From: Candidatus Hebobacteria bacterium
GTDB lineage: Bacteria > Armatimonadota > Hebobacteria > Hebobacterales > Hebobacteraceae
DNA: 12,329 nt
Direction of reading: 5' to 3'
NCBI GenBank assembly: GCA_029821235.1
Contig: JALGTT010000046.1
Location: 1 to 12,329 of the forward strand
In this document: piece after piece, positions 1 through 7,239 of the stretch
How the letters are laid out: each line of letters starts with the position of its first letter
Numbering within the stretch: position 1 is the stretch's first letter
Notes under the pieces: model-generated
Database searches by the model: none
Told to the model about the DNA's origin: nothing
Seen by the model: the letters and a program-made list of their open reading frames with translations, nothing else
Translations under genes and position numbers: made by a program

Positions 1-11
1 CCGTGTCTTCC

Positions 12-41
12 TTGACCGCGGCGCGGGCCAGATGCTATTCT
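12..41 (+). promoter_or_regulatory. candidate sigma70 promoter of the S55/propeller gene
   Basis: A TTGACC box (12-17) lies 18 nt before TATTCT (36-41). The -10 is preceded by TGC, giving an extended -10 (TGnTATTCT). The expected start is near 48, leaving a leader of about 75 nt before the ATG at 124. The -35 matches consensus at 5 of 6 positions and the -10 at 4 of 6. The call rests on sequence similarity only. Confidence 0.4.
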
Positions 42-86
42 CTCCGCGCTTTCCCCGTGCGTTTCTCAGGCACGAATTCGCGTTAG

Positions 87-107
87 ACGGGCGCCGCGCG
101 CCCCCGT
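87..107 (+). repeat. GC-rich inverted repeat in the 5' leader
   Basis: GGGCGC (89-94) and GCGCCC (98-103) can pair around a 3-nt loop. ACGGG (87-91) and CCCGT (103-107) offer an alternative stem. The hairpin ends just before the AGGAG ribosome-binding site (111-115), so it could affect translation of the S55 gene. In such GC-rich DNA a short hairpin can also arise by chance. Confidence 0.25.
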
Positions 108-123
108 GACAGGAGATGCGATC

Positions 124-3100
124 ATGCTGCACCGCTTCCGCCTCTTGCTGGCAACCGCTTTGACTGCCCTGGTCGTTGTCAGCGCCGCCGCCGAGCCGCC
201 GGTCCCCATCTATCCGCTCAGCCAGGTCAGAGCCGGACAGCGCGCGGTCGGCAAGTCCGTTTTTCGCGGCACCAAGATCGAGTCCTTCGACCTGGAGATC
301 ATCGGGGTGCTCCACAAGTTCCAGGGCACGCGAAGCGTGATCCTGGCGCGGGTGCTGAACGGACCGGTGGTGGAGCGCAAGAGCGGGGTCATCGGAGGCA
401 TGAGCGGCAGCCCGGTGTACATCGACGGGAAATTGGTCGGCGCGGTCGCCCTGGGCTGGAGCTTCAGCAAGGAGCCCATCACAGGCATCACGCCGATAGA
501 GGAGATGCTGCAGGCCTGGGAGGAGGGAAAGGCCCAGGCCTCTGCCTCCGCCGGCCGATCCCCGGCCGCGCCCGTGTTGGTTGACGGGAGACCGGTGACC
601 CGGGTGCGGGTGGGCCCGCCCGGCGCGGGCGGGAGCGATCCGCCGGGGGTGATCACTCTGACTCCCCTGGGCGGGCTGATACAGGTGTCCGGGTACAACC
701 AGCGGGCGGTGTCCCGGCTCTCCGAACTGCTCTCTCCCTACGGCCTTCAGGTGATGCAGGGCGCCGGCGGGGGTGAAGAGAACCTCAGCCCTCCCCTGGC
801 GCCGGGGGCCGGAGTGGGCGCGCAACTGGTGGGCGGAGATTTCAACATCAGCGCGCTGGGGACGGTCACCCTCAACGACGGCAAGCGCATCCTCGCCTTC
901 GGACATCCGCTGATGCAGTTGGGGGCGGTGGATCTGCCTCTCACCGGGGCCTATGTCTACGACATCATGCCCAACCTCCAGATGTCCAACAAGATCATGG
1001 CCCCCACCAAGCCGGTCGGGGTGGTCTACCGCGATCACCAGGCGGCGATCGCCGGGCGCCTGGGAGAGAAGGCGGATCTGCTTCCGGTGACCATGGAGAT
1101 TACCGATGCCGATCTGGGGCACACCCGGCGGTACTCGTTGCAGGTGGTGAGGACGAAGGAATTGATGCCCTCCCTGGTGGCCATCTCCTCGCTCACCGCC
1201 CTCGACGAGGTGCGCGGGCGGGTCACCCGGGGGACCACACACGTGCGCCTGGAGATACAGGTGGAGGGCAGACCGCCCCTGGTCCGCGAGGAATGGGCCT
1301 ACGATGACTACGATGCCGGCCTCACCGTTCTTCCCCTGGTGATGCAGCCGCTGATGGCCTTCACGGACAATCCCCTGGGGTCGCTACGATTCAAGTCCGT
1401 CCACATCGAGGTGGAGGCGGTGGAACAGCGGCGGACGGCGGCCATCGAGCGGGTGCGGGCCCTCGACTCCCGGGTGAGGGCGGGAGAGACGGCGACTCTC
1501 CTGGTCACCGTTCGCCCCCATGGGCAGCCGCCGGTGGACCTGCCCGTGGAGATCGCGCTTCCCCCCGATCTGCCGAAGGGTTCGGTTCGCATTGCCGTGA
1601 GCAGCGGCGCCCTGGAGGAGCAGGCGCGCGCCTCCCTGGGAGCGCGCCGCCCGCGCGCGGTGTCTCTCGATCAGTTGGTGGACCGGTATCTCTCCCGCGG
1701 CAACGGCTCCCAACTGGTGGTCCAGGTCGGCCTTTCCAGAAGGGGTGTCGGGCTGCTCGGCGAGGAGCTGCCGGAACTGCCGGCGGGAGCCATCGCCGCG
1801 TTGCGCGCCACCCGCCCGACCGACCTGCGGCCGGCCGCAAGAATATTGAAACTGGTGAAGCCCACCAAATGGGTGCTCTTGGGGCGGCAGACGATATCGC
1901 TTCAGGTGGAAAGCGCCTTGAGCGCGGGCCCCCGCGGGGCGCCCCCGCCAATGGAGCCGCCGGAGGAGGAACCCGGCCTGGAGACAGGAGGGGAGGAGAC
2001 GAGCGAATACTCTCTGGACGGCGTGCCCGCCACCACATGGATGCTTCCGCTGGCCGTCGAGAACGAGGGGGGCGAGGATACCGAGCAGGCGACGAAGAGC
2101 AAGCCGGGGAAGCAGGCCGAGCCTCTCACCAAAGCGCCCGACAAATGGGTGCATCGTTCCAAGCGGGACTACGCGCGGGCGCGGCTGCGGGAGACCGCGG
2201 TGCGCTCGGACGGCAGGATCACGCTCGCCCTCGCCGACCACGAGTTGGCGCGGCTCGACGCCGAGGTGATCTGGTGTGTGGCCGTGCGCGAGGGCGTCGC
2301 CTATGTGGGCACCGGCACCGCGGGGAAGATCTACTCCGTGTCTCCGACCGGTGAGGTGAAGGAGTTCTTCGCCACCGGGGAGATGAACGTCCACGCCCTC
2401 GCCTTCGATCAGCAGGGCAACCTGTACGCGGCCACCTCGCCCCACGGCAGACTCTTCCGCATTACGCCGGACGGCGAGGGGGAAGTCGTCTACCGCTCCC
2501 GCGATACCTATCTCTGGTGTCTCGCGATGGGCCCCGATGGCACCATCTACGCGGGCTCCGGGCCGCCCGGGCGCGTGCACGCCATCCGGCCCGAGGCGAC
2601 GGGCGCCTCCACCGGGCGGGTGCTGGCCGCGCTGCCCGCCGCCAATGTAGTTTCCCTGGTCCGCGCGGCCTCCGGCGATCTCTACGCAGGGACGGCGAAC
2701 GCGGGCATCGTCTACCGCATCGCGGCCGACGGCTCCGTTTCCACCGTCTGCCGTCTTCCGGCCGCCTCGGTGGAAGCCCTGGCCCTCGACCGCGACGGCA
2801 ACCTCTATGCCGCGGGGACGCCCGGGGGAGAGGTCTACCGGATTCCCTCCGGCGGCCTTCCCTCCGCCTGGTGCAAGACCGACCAGCGCGCGGTGTACGG
2901 AATGGTGACCATGGAGGACGGAGATGTCATCGCGGCCACCGGCTCCGACGGGCTGGTGATCAGCATCGGCCCCGAGGCGCGGCCGGAGGTGATCTTCAAG
3001 CCGGAGACCGGTATCGCCACCGCCATCGCGGAGTCGCAGGGGGCGGTGTACGTGGGCCTCACCGGGCCATGCGTGCTACACGAACTGGGGCCGGGCTATG

Positions 3101-4050
3101 CCGCCTCCGGCCAACTCGAATCCACGCCCCTGGACGCGGGCCGCACCGCGCGCTGGGGCCGCCTGGACTGGGCGGCGGCCGCGCCGGAGGGGACAGAGGT
3201 GAAGGCGGAGACCCGCTCCGGGGACTCTCCCGACCCCAGGGACCACTGGAGCGATTGGGCTCCGCTGGTGGACGGCGTTATCGCCAGCCCGCCGGCGCGC
3301 TACCTCCAGTACCGGCTCACCCTGACCACGGAGGACCGCGACACCACCCCCGAGGTGACCGCGGTGCGCGTATCCCGGCTCCCGCAGAATCGTCCGCCCA
3401 CCTGCACCCTGAAATCCCCCCTCCCCGGCGACCGGGCCGCGAAGAAGATCAAAGTCAAGTGGGAGGCGAAAGACCCGGACAAGGACAAACTGGTATACCA
3501 GGTGTCTCTCTCCCGCGATGAAGGAAAGACGTGGGAGGATCTGAAGAAGGATCTCTCCACCACTCAATACGAGTGGGACACCTCCGAGAGCGAGGACGGA
3601 CAGTACCTGCTGCGGGTGAAGGCGACCGACGCGCGCAGCCGGCCCGATGAACCCCTGGAGGCGGAGGCGCTGGCCCCCGTGGTGGTGGACAACACTGCTC
3701 CCCAGGTGATGATCTTCACCACCTCGGTCTCGGTCACAGAGGACAGACGGGCCCACCTCAAGGGCATGGCGACCGACACCCTCTCCCCCATCAGGAGCGT
3801 GGAGTACCGGGTGGGCGACGGCCCGTGGCGGTCACTGGCCCTGCCCATGATCGAGTATTCCCTCGCCGATTTCTCGGTGACCACCGAGCCGCTCTCGGCC
3901 GGCACGCACGAGATCGAGGTGCGCGCCTTCGATGCCGCGGGCAACAGCGCCACGGATCGGGCGGAGGTGACCGTCGAGGAGACGAAGGAGGAGGGCGAGG
4001 CAGCGGAGGAAATCGAGTCCGCGCCGACCGCGAAGGACTCCGCCGGCTAG
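124..4050 (+). CDS. exported SpoIVB/S55-like protein with beta-propeller and Ig-like domains
   Basis: I chose the ATG at 124 because AGGAG (111-115) sits 8 nt upstream; an in-frame GTG at 106 has no such site. The 1308-residue product opens with a Sec signal peptide (MLHRFRLLLATALTAL..., likely cut after SAAA, about residue 23). Residues about 35-130 carry a GMSGSP motif (Ser94/Ser96) followed by VYIDGKLVGAV and GITPIEEML, hallmarks of the SpoIVB peptidase S55 family. Residues about 230-340 carry LAFGHP (His261) and VGVVYRDHQAAIAGRLG, which normally come first in that family. A charged, Pro/Glu-rich linker follows (about 580-690). Next come propeller blades of the type LYAATSPHGRLFRI (about 710-1000), a beta-sandwich with a WSDW core (about 1005-1088), two Ig-like domains (about 1089-1285) and an acidic tail. 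It is probably periplasmic or outer-surface. Peptidase activity is unproven: the acidic triad residue expected about 15 residues before Ser94 looks like Asn79. It stands alone and converges on feoB. Confidence 0.85.
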   Translation: MLHRFRLLLATALTALVVVSAAAEPPVPIYPLSQVRAGQRAVGKSVFRGTKIESFDLEIIGVLHKFQGTRSVILARVLNGPVVERKSGVIGGMSGSPVYIDGKLVGAVALGWSFSKEPITGITPIEEMLQAWEEGKAQASASAGRSPAAPVLVDGRPVTRVRVGPPGAGGSDPPGVITLTPLGGLIQVSGYNQRAVSRLSELLSPYGLQVMQGAGGGEENLSPPLAPGAGVGAQLVGGDFNISALGTVTLNDGKRILAFGHPLMQLGAVDLPLTGAYVYDIMPNLQMSNKIMAPTKPVGVVYRDHQAAIAGRLGEKADLLPVTMEITDADLGHTRRYSLQVVRTKELMPSLVAISSLTALDEVRGRVTRGTTHVRLEIQVEGRPPLVREEWAYDDYDAGLTVLPLVMQPLMAFTDNPLGSLRFKSVHIEVEAVEQRRTAAIERVRALDSRVRAGETATLLVTVRPHGQPPVDLPVEIALPPDLPKGSVRIAVSSGALEEQARASLGARRPRAVSLDQLVDRYLSRGNGSQLVVQVGLSRRGVGLLGEELPELPAGAIAALRATRPTDLRPAARILKLVKPTKWVLLGRQTISLQVESALSAGPRGAPPPMEPPEEEPGLETGGEETSEYSLDGVPATTWMLPLAVENEGGEDTEQATKSKPGKQAEPLTKAPDKWVHRSKRDYARARLRETAVRSDGRITLALADHELARLDAEVIWCVAVREGVAYVGTGTAGKIYSVSPTGEVKEFFATGEMNVHALAFDQQGNLYAATSPHGRLFRITPDGEGEVVYRSRDTYLWCLAMGPDGTIYAGSGPPGRVHAIRPEATGASTGRVLAALPAANVVSLVRAASGDLYAGTANAGIVYRIAADGSVSTVCRLPAASVEALALDRDGNLYAAGTPGGEVYRIPSGGLPSAWCKTDQRAVYGMVTMEDGDVIAATGSDGLVISIGPEARPEVIFKPETGIATAIAESQGAVYVGLTGPCVLHELGPGYAASGQLESTPLDAGRTARWGRLDWAAAAPEGTEVKAETRSGDSPDPRDHWSDWAPLVDGVIASPPARYLQYRLTLTTEDRDTTPEVTAVRVSRLPQNRPPTCTLKSPLPGDRAAKKIKVKWEAKDPDKDKLVYQVSLSRDEGKTWEDLKKDLSTTQYEWDTSESEDGQYLLRVKATDARSRPDEPLEAEALAPVVVDNTAPQVMIFTTSVSVTEDRRAHLKGMATDTLSPIRSVEYRVGDGPWRSLALPMIEYSLADFSVTTEPLSAGTHEIEVRAFDAAGNSATDRAEVTVEETKEEGEAAEEIESAPTAKDSAG

Positions 4051-6056
4051 CCCAGCCCCAGGGCGCGGCCCACCTGGAAGATGAGGAGCCCCAGGCCCCC
4101 TGCCAGCAGCAGCGAGTAGGCCATGGCGACGAGCGGCCACTTCCAGCTGTTGGTCTCGCTGCGCATCACCGCCACCGTCGCCAGGCAGGGTATATAGAGG
4201 AGTTGCACCACCACGAACACCAGCGCCACCAAGGGGGTCATGCTCTGGTGCAGGGTCTGCACCAGGCTTTCTCCCTCCGCGTGGTACAACACGGCCAGGG
4301 TGGCGAGGGAGGTCTCCTTCGCCGCGAAGCCGGTCAGCAGGGCGACGCTCATCCGCCAGTCGAATCCCATCAGCCTTCCCACCGGCTGCAACAAGAAGCC
4401 CAATCGCCCGAGGTAGGTGTCTGGCAGGTCGGCCCCCGCCGGGAACGAGGAGAGAACCCAGATGAGCACCGAGGCCGCCAGGATCACGGTCGCCGCTTTC
4501 TTCAGGAAGGCCACCAGGCGCCAGCCGGTGTACACGGCCAGGTTGCGCGCGTTCGGCGCGCGATAGAGGGGCAGTTCCATCATGAAGGGTGCCTCCTCTC
4601 CGGGCAGCACCACCCGCCGGAGCACGAAGCCAACGAACACCACCATCAACAGGCTCAGCGCGTAGAGGGAGCCCATCACCAGAGTGCTCTGAGGGGAGGG
4701 GAAGAAGGCCCCGACGAAGAAGGCGGCCACCGCGATGCGCGCGGCGCAGGGGATGAGGGGGTTGATGAGGATCGCCAGCAATCGGTCCCGCTCGTTCTCC
4801 AGGATCCGCGTCGCCATGATGCCGGGGACGTTGCAGCCGTACGCCACCAGCAGACACAGGAACGCCTTGCCGTGCAGGCCCATGGCGTGCATGATGCGGT
4901 CTGTCACGAAGGCGGCGCGCGCCATGTATCCGCTGTCTTCCAGCAGCCCCAGGAACAGGAAGAGAATGAGGATGATGGGCAGGAAACTCAACACTCCCCC
5001 GACCCCGGGGATGACGCCGTCCGATAGGAGGCTCACGAACCAGGAGGGATAGGAGGCGAACGCGCCGGCGGTCCACGCGCTCAGGCGCGCGAAGCCGGCG
5101 TCCATCAGGTGCGAGAGCGGAGCGCTCACCTTGAAGGTCAACCAGAACACGCACACGAATATCCCGAGCAGGATCGGCAGGCCCAGGAAGCGGTGGGTGA
5201 CCACGTGGTCGATCCGGTCGGTGAAGGTGATCACCGACCGCGCGGGGCGCTCCATGCCCTCGGCCAGCACCTCCTCGATCCAGGCATAGCGGGCATCCGC
5301 GACCACCGCGGGGCCGTGCTCGTGCTGGCGCAAGAGGGCGTGGATTCGTTCCCGCGTCTCCCGGGCAAGCGCCCGCTCCTCCAGGCGCTCCACCTCTTCG
5401 TCCCCCTCCAGCATCTTCAGCGCGATCCAATGGGCAGGGAGCCCCTCCAGTTGCTCTCCCTCCAGCATCTCCTTCAGTCTCGCCAGCGTGGGCTCCGCCG
5501 CCCCGTAGTGAATGGGGCGGGGAGAGGTGGTGCGCTGGCCCGTGCCGACCTCTATGATCGCCTTCAGAAGGGCCTGGCAACCCTGGGCTTTGCGCGCCAC
5601 CATGGGCACCACGGGCACGCCCACGGCCTGCTCTAGTTTCTCGGGGAAGATCCGATAGCCCTTGACGCCGGCCAGGTCCATCATGTTCAGGCCCACCACG
5701 ACCCGGTCGGTGAGCTCCAGCATCTGGACCAGCAGATAGCAGTTGCGCTCGATGTTCGAAGCGTCCAGGATCACGACCACCACGTCCGGCCGCTCCCGCA
5801 GCACGTAGTCGCGCGCGACGATCTCCTCGGCCGAGTGCGCGGTCAGCGAATACGTTCCCGGCAGGTCCATGCACTGGAGGAGATAGCCCTCCAGACGACA
5901 GGCCCCCTCCTTGCGCTCGACGGTCTTGCCGGGCCAGTTGCCCACATGTTGGTGGAGGCCGGTCAGGATGTTGAAAATCGTGCTCTTGCCGACATTGGGG
6001 TTGCCGGCCAGCGCCACTCGAATGACCTTTGGAGGCGCCTTCGCTTCGCGCTCCAC
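4047..6056 (-). CDS. feoB: ferrous iron transport protein B (GTPase-linked Fe2+ transporter)
   Basis: FeoB moves Fe(II) across the inner membrane. The 669-residue product is full length for the short FeoB form. The N-terminal G-domain shows G1 GNPNVGKS (18-25), G2 Thr45 in VGNWPGKTVE, G3 DLPG (64-67) and G4 NMMD (124-127). The membrane half has both Gate domains. The first contains FLPIILILFLFLGLLEDSGYM, YGCNVPGIMATR and PLIPCAARI; the second contains GFDWRMSVALLTGFAAKET, with LLYIPCLATVAVMR after it, keeping the conserved Cys and Glu positions. The start is GTG at 6054-6056. It overlaps the feoA stop by one base (TAGTG) and is preceded by a GGGGGAGGG ribosome-binding stretch, so translation is probably coupled to feoA. 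No feoC is present. The stop (CTA at 4047-4049) interlocks with the stop of the convergent plus-strand gene. Confidence 0.97.
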   Translation of the reverse strand: MEREAKAPPKVIRVALAGNPNVGKSTIFNILTGLHQHVGNWPGKTVERKEGACRLEGYLLQCMDLPGTYSLTAHSAEEIVARDYVLRERPDVVVVILDASNIERNCYLLVQMLELTDRVVVGLNMMDLAGVKGYRIFPEKLEQAVGVPVVPMVARKAQGCQALLKAIIEVGTGQRTTSPRPIHYGAAEPTLARLKEMLEGEQLEGLPAHWIALKMLEGDEEVERLEERALARETRERIHALLRQHEHGPAVVADARYAWIEEVLAEGMERPARSVITFTDRIDHVVTHRFLGLPILLGIFVCVFWLTFKVSAPLSHLMDAGFARLSAWTAGAFASYPSWFVSLLSDGVIPGVGGVLSFLPIILILFLFLGLLEDSGYMARAAFVTDRIMHAMGLHGKAFLCLLVAYGCNVPGIMATRILENERDRLLAILINPLIPCAARIAVAAFFVGAFFPSPQSTLVMGSLYALSLLMVVFVGFVLRRVVLPGEEAPFMMELPLYRAPNARNLAVYTGWRLVAFLKKAATVILAASVLIWVLSSFPAGADLPDTYLGRLGFLLQPVGRLMGFDWRMSVALLTGFAAKETSLATLAVLYHAEGESLVQTLHQSMTPLVALVFVVVQLLYIPCLATVAVMRSETNSWKWPLVAMAYSLLLAGGLGLLIFQVGRALGLG

Positions 6057-6325
6057 TACCCGCCCTCCCCCTCGCTGGAAATCGGCTGCACTTCGATCCT
6101 CGCCGCCTGTCCGCGCCCGAGCGCGAGTCTGCCGCCCCGCGCCTCCACGATCACAGGTCCAGCTCCCGCGTTGCGAAGCACGGTGATCAGCGTCCCCGGA
6201 ATGATGCCCAAGGCCGCCAGCCGCATGCGGAAACCGTGGCCGCAGCAGATGGCCTCCACTCGCGCGCGCTGTCCGGGTGCGAGACTGACCAAAGACATTG
6301 AGTCCGGCTTCTTTACCACTGCCAT
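6056..6325 (-). CDS. feoA: ferrous iron transport protein A (SH3-like FeoB partner)
   Basis: The product is an 89-residue SH3-like cytoplasmic protein with the FeoA signature: SLVSLAPGQRARVEAI, then RMRLAALGIIPGTLITVLRN and a closing LGRGQAARIEV. FeoA is thought to bind FeoB and support Fe(II) uptake. The ATG at 6325 has TAGGAG just upstream (spacing of about 4 nt, a little short). A second ATG at 6298 would give a more typical N-terminus (MSLVSLAPG) but has no ribosome-binding site, so I kept the longer form. The gene follows the DtxR-family gene by 74 nt and runs into feoB with a one-base overlap. The 74-nt gap (6326-6399) shows no strong terminator or promoter, so it is read as the middle gene of the operon. 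Confidence 0.95.
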   Translation of the reverse strand: MAVVKKPDSMSLVSLAPGQRARVEAICCGHGFRMRLAALGIIPGTLITVLRNAGAGPVIVEARGGRLALGRGQAARIEVQPISSEGEGG

Positions 6326-6399
6326 CTCACTCCTACTCTAAGCAGCACTCACCACGGGCCTTTTCGATCCTCCCTCGTGCCAAGCTTCGGCCTTCTCGT

Positions 6400-7077
6400 T
6401 CAACCTTTGCCTCTCCGCTTAGGCCTGCCCACACGGATGCTCGCGGCAAGTTGATAGCCCAGCGTGTGCCTCTTCCCCCCCGCCTCTATCACCACCGTCG
6501 CGCTCAACGGCTCCACCTCGCGCAGAGTCACTTTCCGGCCGGGGAGCAGACCTCGGTCCGCGAGATAGCGCACCACCTCCGCGGTCTCGTCCTCCAGCCT
6601 GGCGATGGTGAGCGGCCGGTCGGTGGGCGCATCCGGCAGCGGGATGGTGTCGTCCTTGCTGGAGGCATCCACCGGGTGCCCGTGGGGGCAGGACTTGGGA
6701 GAACCGAGCGCCTCCGCGAGCCGGGCTGCCACGCCCGGTGACACTGCATGTTCGAGCCTGCACGCCTCCTCGTGGGCCTCGGCGAGCGGTACTTTGAGCA
6801 CATCCGTGAGCAGCCGCTCCATCAGGCGGTGCCGCTTGATCACATCGTGGGCCAGCCGCTCCCCCTTCTCGGTCAGCGCGATGTGGCGATACCGGCGGTA
6901 GGTGATGAGCCCCAGCTCGGCCAGCCGCTTCAACATCCCGCTCACCGTGGCCGGCCTCACCCCCAGGTGTTTGGCGAGTCCGGTCGTGGAGGCGCCCTCC
7001 GGCCTGCCGCTGAAGCGGTGGATTGTCTCCACGTATTCCTCGATCGTCTGTGACTGCGTCTCCGCGCCGGGCGCCAC
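6400..7077 (-). CDS. DtxR/MntR-family metal-dependent repressor with C-terminal FeoA-like domain
   Basis: The 225-residue product is a metal-activated transcriptional repressor. Residues 11-70 form the winged helix-turn-helix (TTGLAKHLGVRPATVSGMLKRL). Residues 75-140 form the dimer/metal domain, with His83, Glu87, His102, Cys106, Glu109 and His110 matching the DtxR pattern H..(3)..E and H-x3-C-x2-E-H. A C-x-H motif (Cys130, His132 in CPHGHP) follows, as in streptococcal ScaR/MtsR-type regulators. Residues about 150-218 form an SH3/FeoA-like domain (ADRGLLPGRKVTL). I chose the GTG at 7075-7077 because AAAGGAGGG (7082-7090) sits 4-5 nt upstream; an upstream TTG at 7101 has no ribosome-binding site and lies close to the predicted transcript start. 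It is the first gene of the operon with feoA and feoB, behind its own DtxR-like box. Iron is the likely co-repressor from context, but manganese cannot be excluded. Confidence 0.93.
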   Translation of the reverse strand: MAPGAETQSQTIEEYVETIHRFSGRPEGASTTGLAKHLGVRPATVSGMLKRLAELGLITYRRYRHIALTEKGERLAHDVIKRHRLMERLLTDVLKVPLAEAHEEACRLEHAVSPGVAARLAEALGSPKSCPHGHPVDASSKDDTIPLPDAPTDRPLTIARLEDETAEVVRYLADRGLLPGRKVTLREVEPLSATVVIEAGGKRHTLGYQLAASIRVGRPKRRGKG

Positions 7078-7110
7078 TTCGCCCTCCTTTAGGGAAGACA
7101 AGTTTCACAT

Positions 7111-7124
7111 TTAGCCTTGCCTAA
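7111..7124 (-). promoter_or_regulatory. DtxR/MntR-type operator
   Basis: On the minus strand this reads TTAGGCAAGGCTAA, an imperfect palindrome (TTAGGC / GGCTAA arms). It matches 12 of the first 14 positions of the classical DtxR box TTAGGTTAGSCTAACCTAA. It begins 1 nt after the -10 box and covers the expected transcription start, so a bound repressor would block initiation. It precedes the repressor gene itself, which implies autoregulation of the regulator-feoA-feoB operon. Confidence 0.75.
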
Positions 7125-7125
7125 C

Positions 7126-7153
7126 AATATACCGCTCCGGAGTGCCTTGTCAA
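7126..7153 (-). promoter_or_regulatory. sigma70 promoter of the regulator-feoA-feoB operon
   Basis: On the minus strand a perfect TTGACA (7153-7148) is separated by 16 nt from TATATT (7131-7126). Transcription should start near 7119, giving a leader of about 41 nt before the GTG start. It is the strongest promoter match in the window and sits just upstream of the DtxR-like box. Confidence 0.75.
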
Positions 7154-7179
7154 TCCCGCTGTAGTCGGGGAGAGTCAAA

Positions 7180-7215
7180 CGAGCGGAGCGGCCCCCGCGG
7201 GGGCCGCTCCGCTCG
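7180..7215 (-). terminator. perfect 36-bp palindrome, probable terminator after the ARPP-1 gene
   Basis: Arms CGAGCGGAGCGGCCCCCG and its exact reverse complement abut, giving a 36-bp perfect palindrome (an RNA stem of about 16 bp with a CGCG loop). It begins 24 nt past the stop of the minus-strand gene that ends at 7240 and is followed on that strand by TTTGACTC, a short U-tract. The position fits a terminator separating the macroglobulin/ARPP-1 unit from the iron operon promoter 27 nt further on. The weak U-tract leaves room for another role, such as a protein-binding site. Confidence 0.6.
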
Positions 7216-7239
7216 GCCACGCACGCCCTGTCGTCGCTA

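Noticed and set aside
106..123. GTG at 106 as the start of the S55/propeller gene
   Set aside because: The AGGAG site lies downstream of it and points to the ATG at 124, which also begins a normal signal peptide.
3825..5027. Plus-strand open frame crossing the convergent gene junction
   Set aside because: It overlaps the ends of two well-supported genes and its product has no recognisable domain or start signal.
3832..5874. Long minus-strand open frame overlapping feoB in another frame
   Set aside because: The translation is Arg/Gly/Ala-rich low complexity, while the feoB frame has all G motifs and Gate domains. It is a shadow frame.
6330..6352. Second DtxR-type box before feoA (TTAGAGTAGG on the minus strand)
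   Set aside because: Only about 8 of 14 positions match the box and there is no promoter around it.
7078..7101. TTG at 7101 as the start of the DtxR-family gene
   Set aside because: There is no ribosome-binding site before it, it would lie within about 20 nt of the predicted transcript start, and AAAGGAGGG is positioned ideally for the GTG at 7077.
6419..7108. Alternative minus-strand frame starting ATG at 7108 over the regulator
   Set aside because: It has an ATG but no ribosome-binding site, and its translation lacks the HTH and metal-ligand pattern seen in the other frame.
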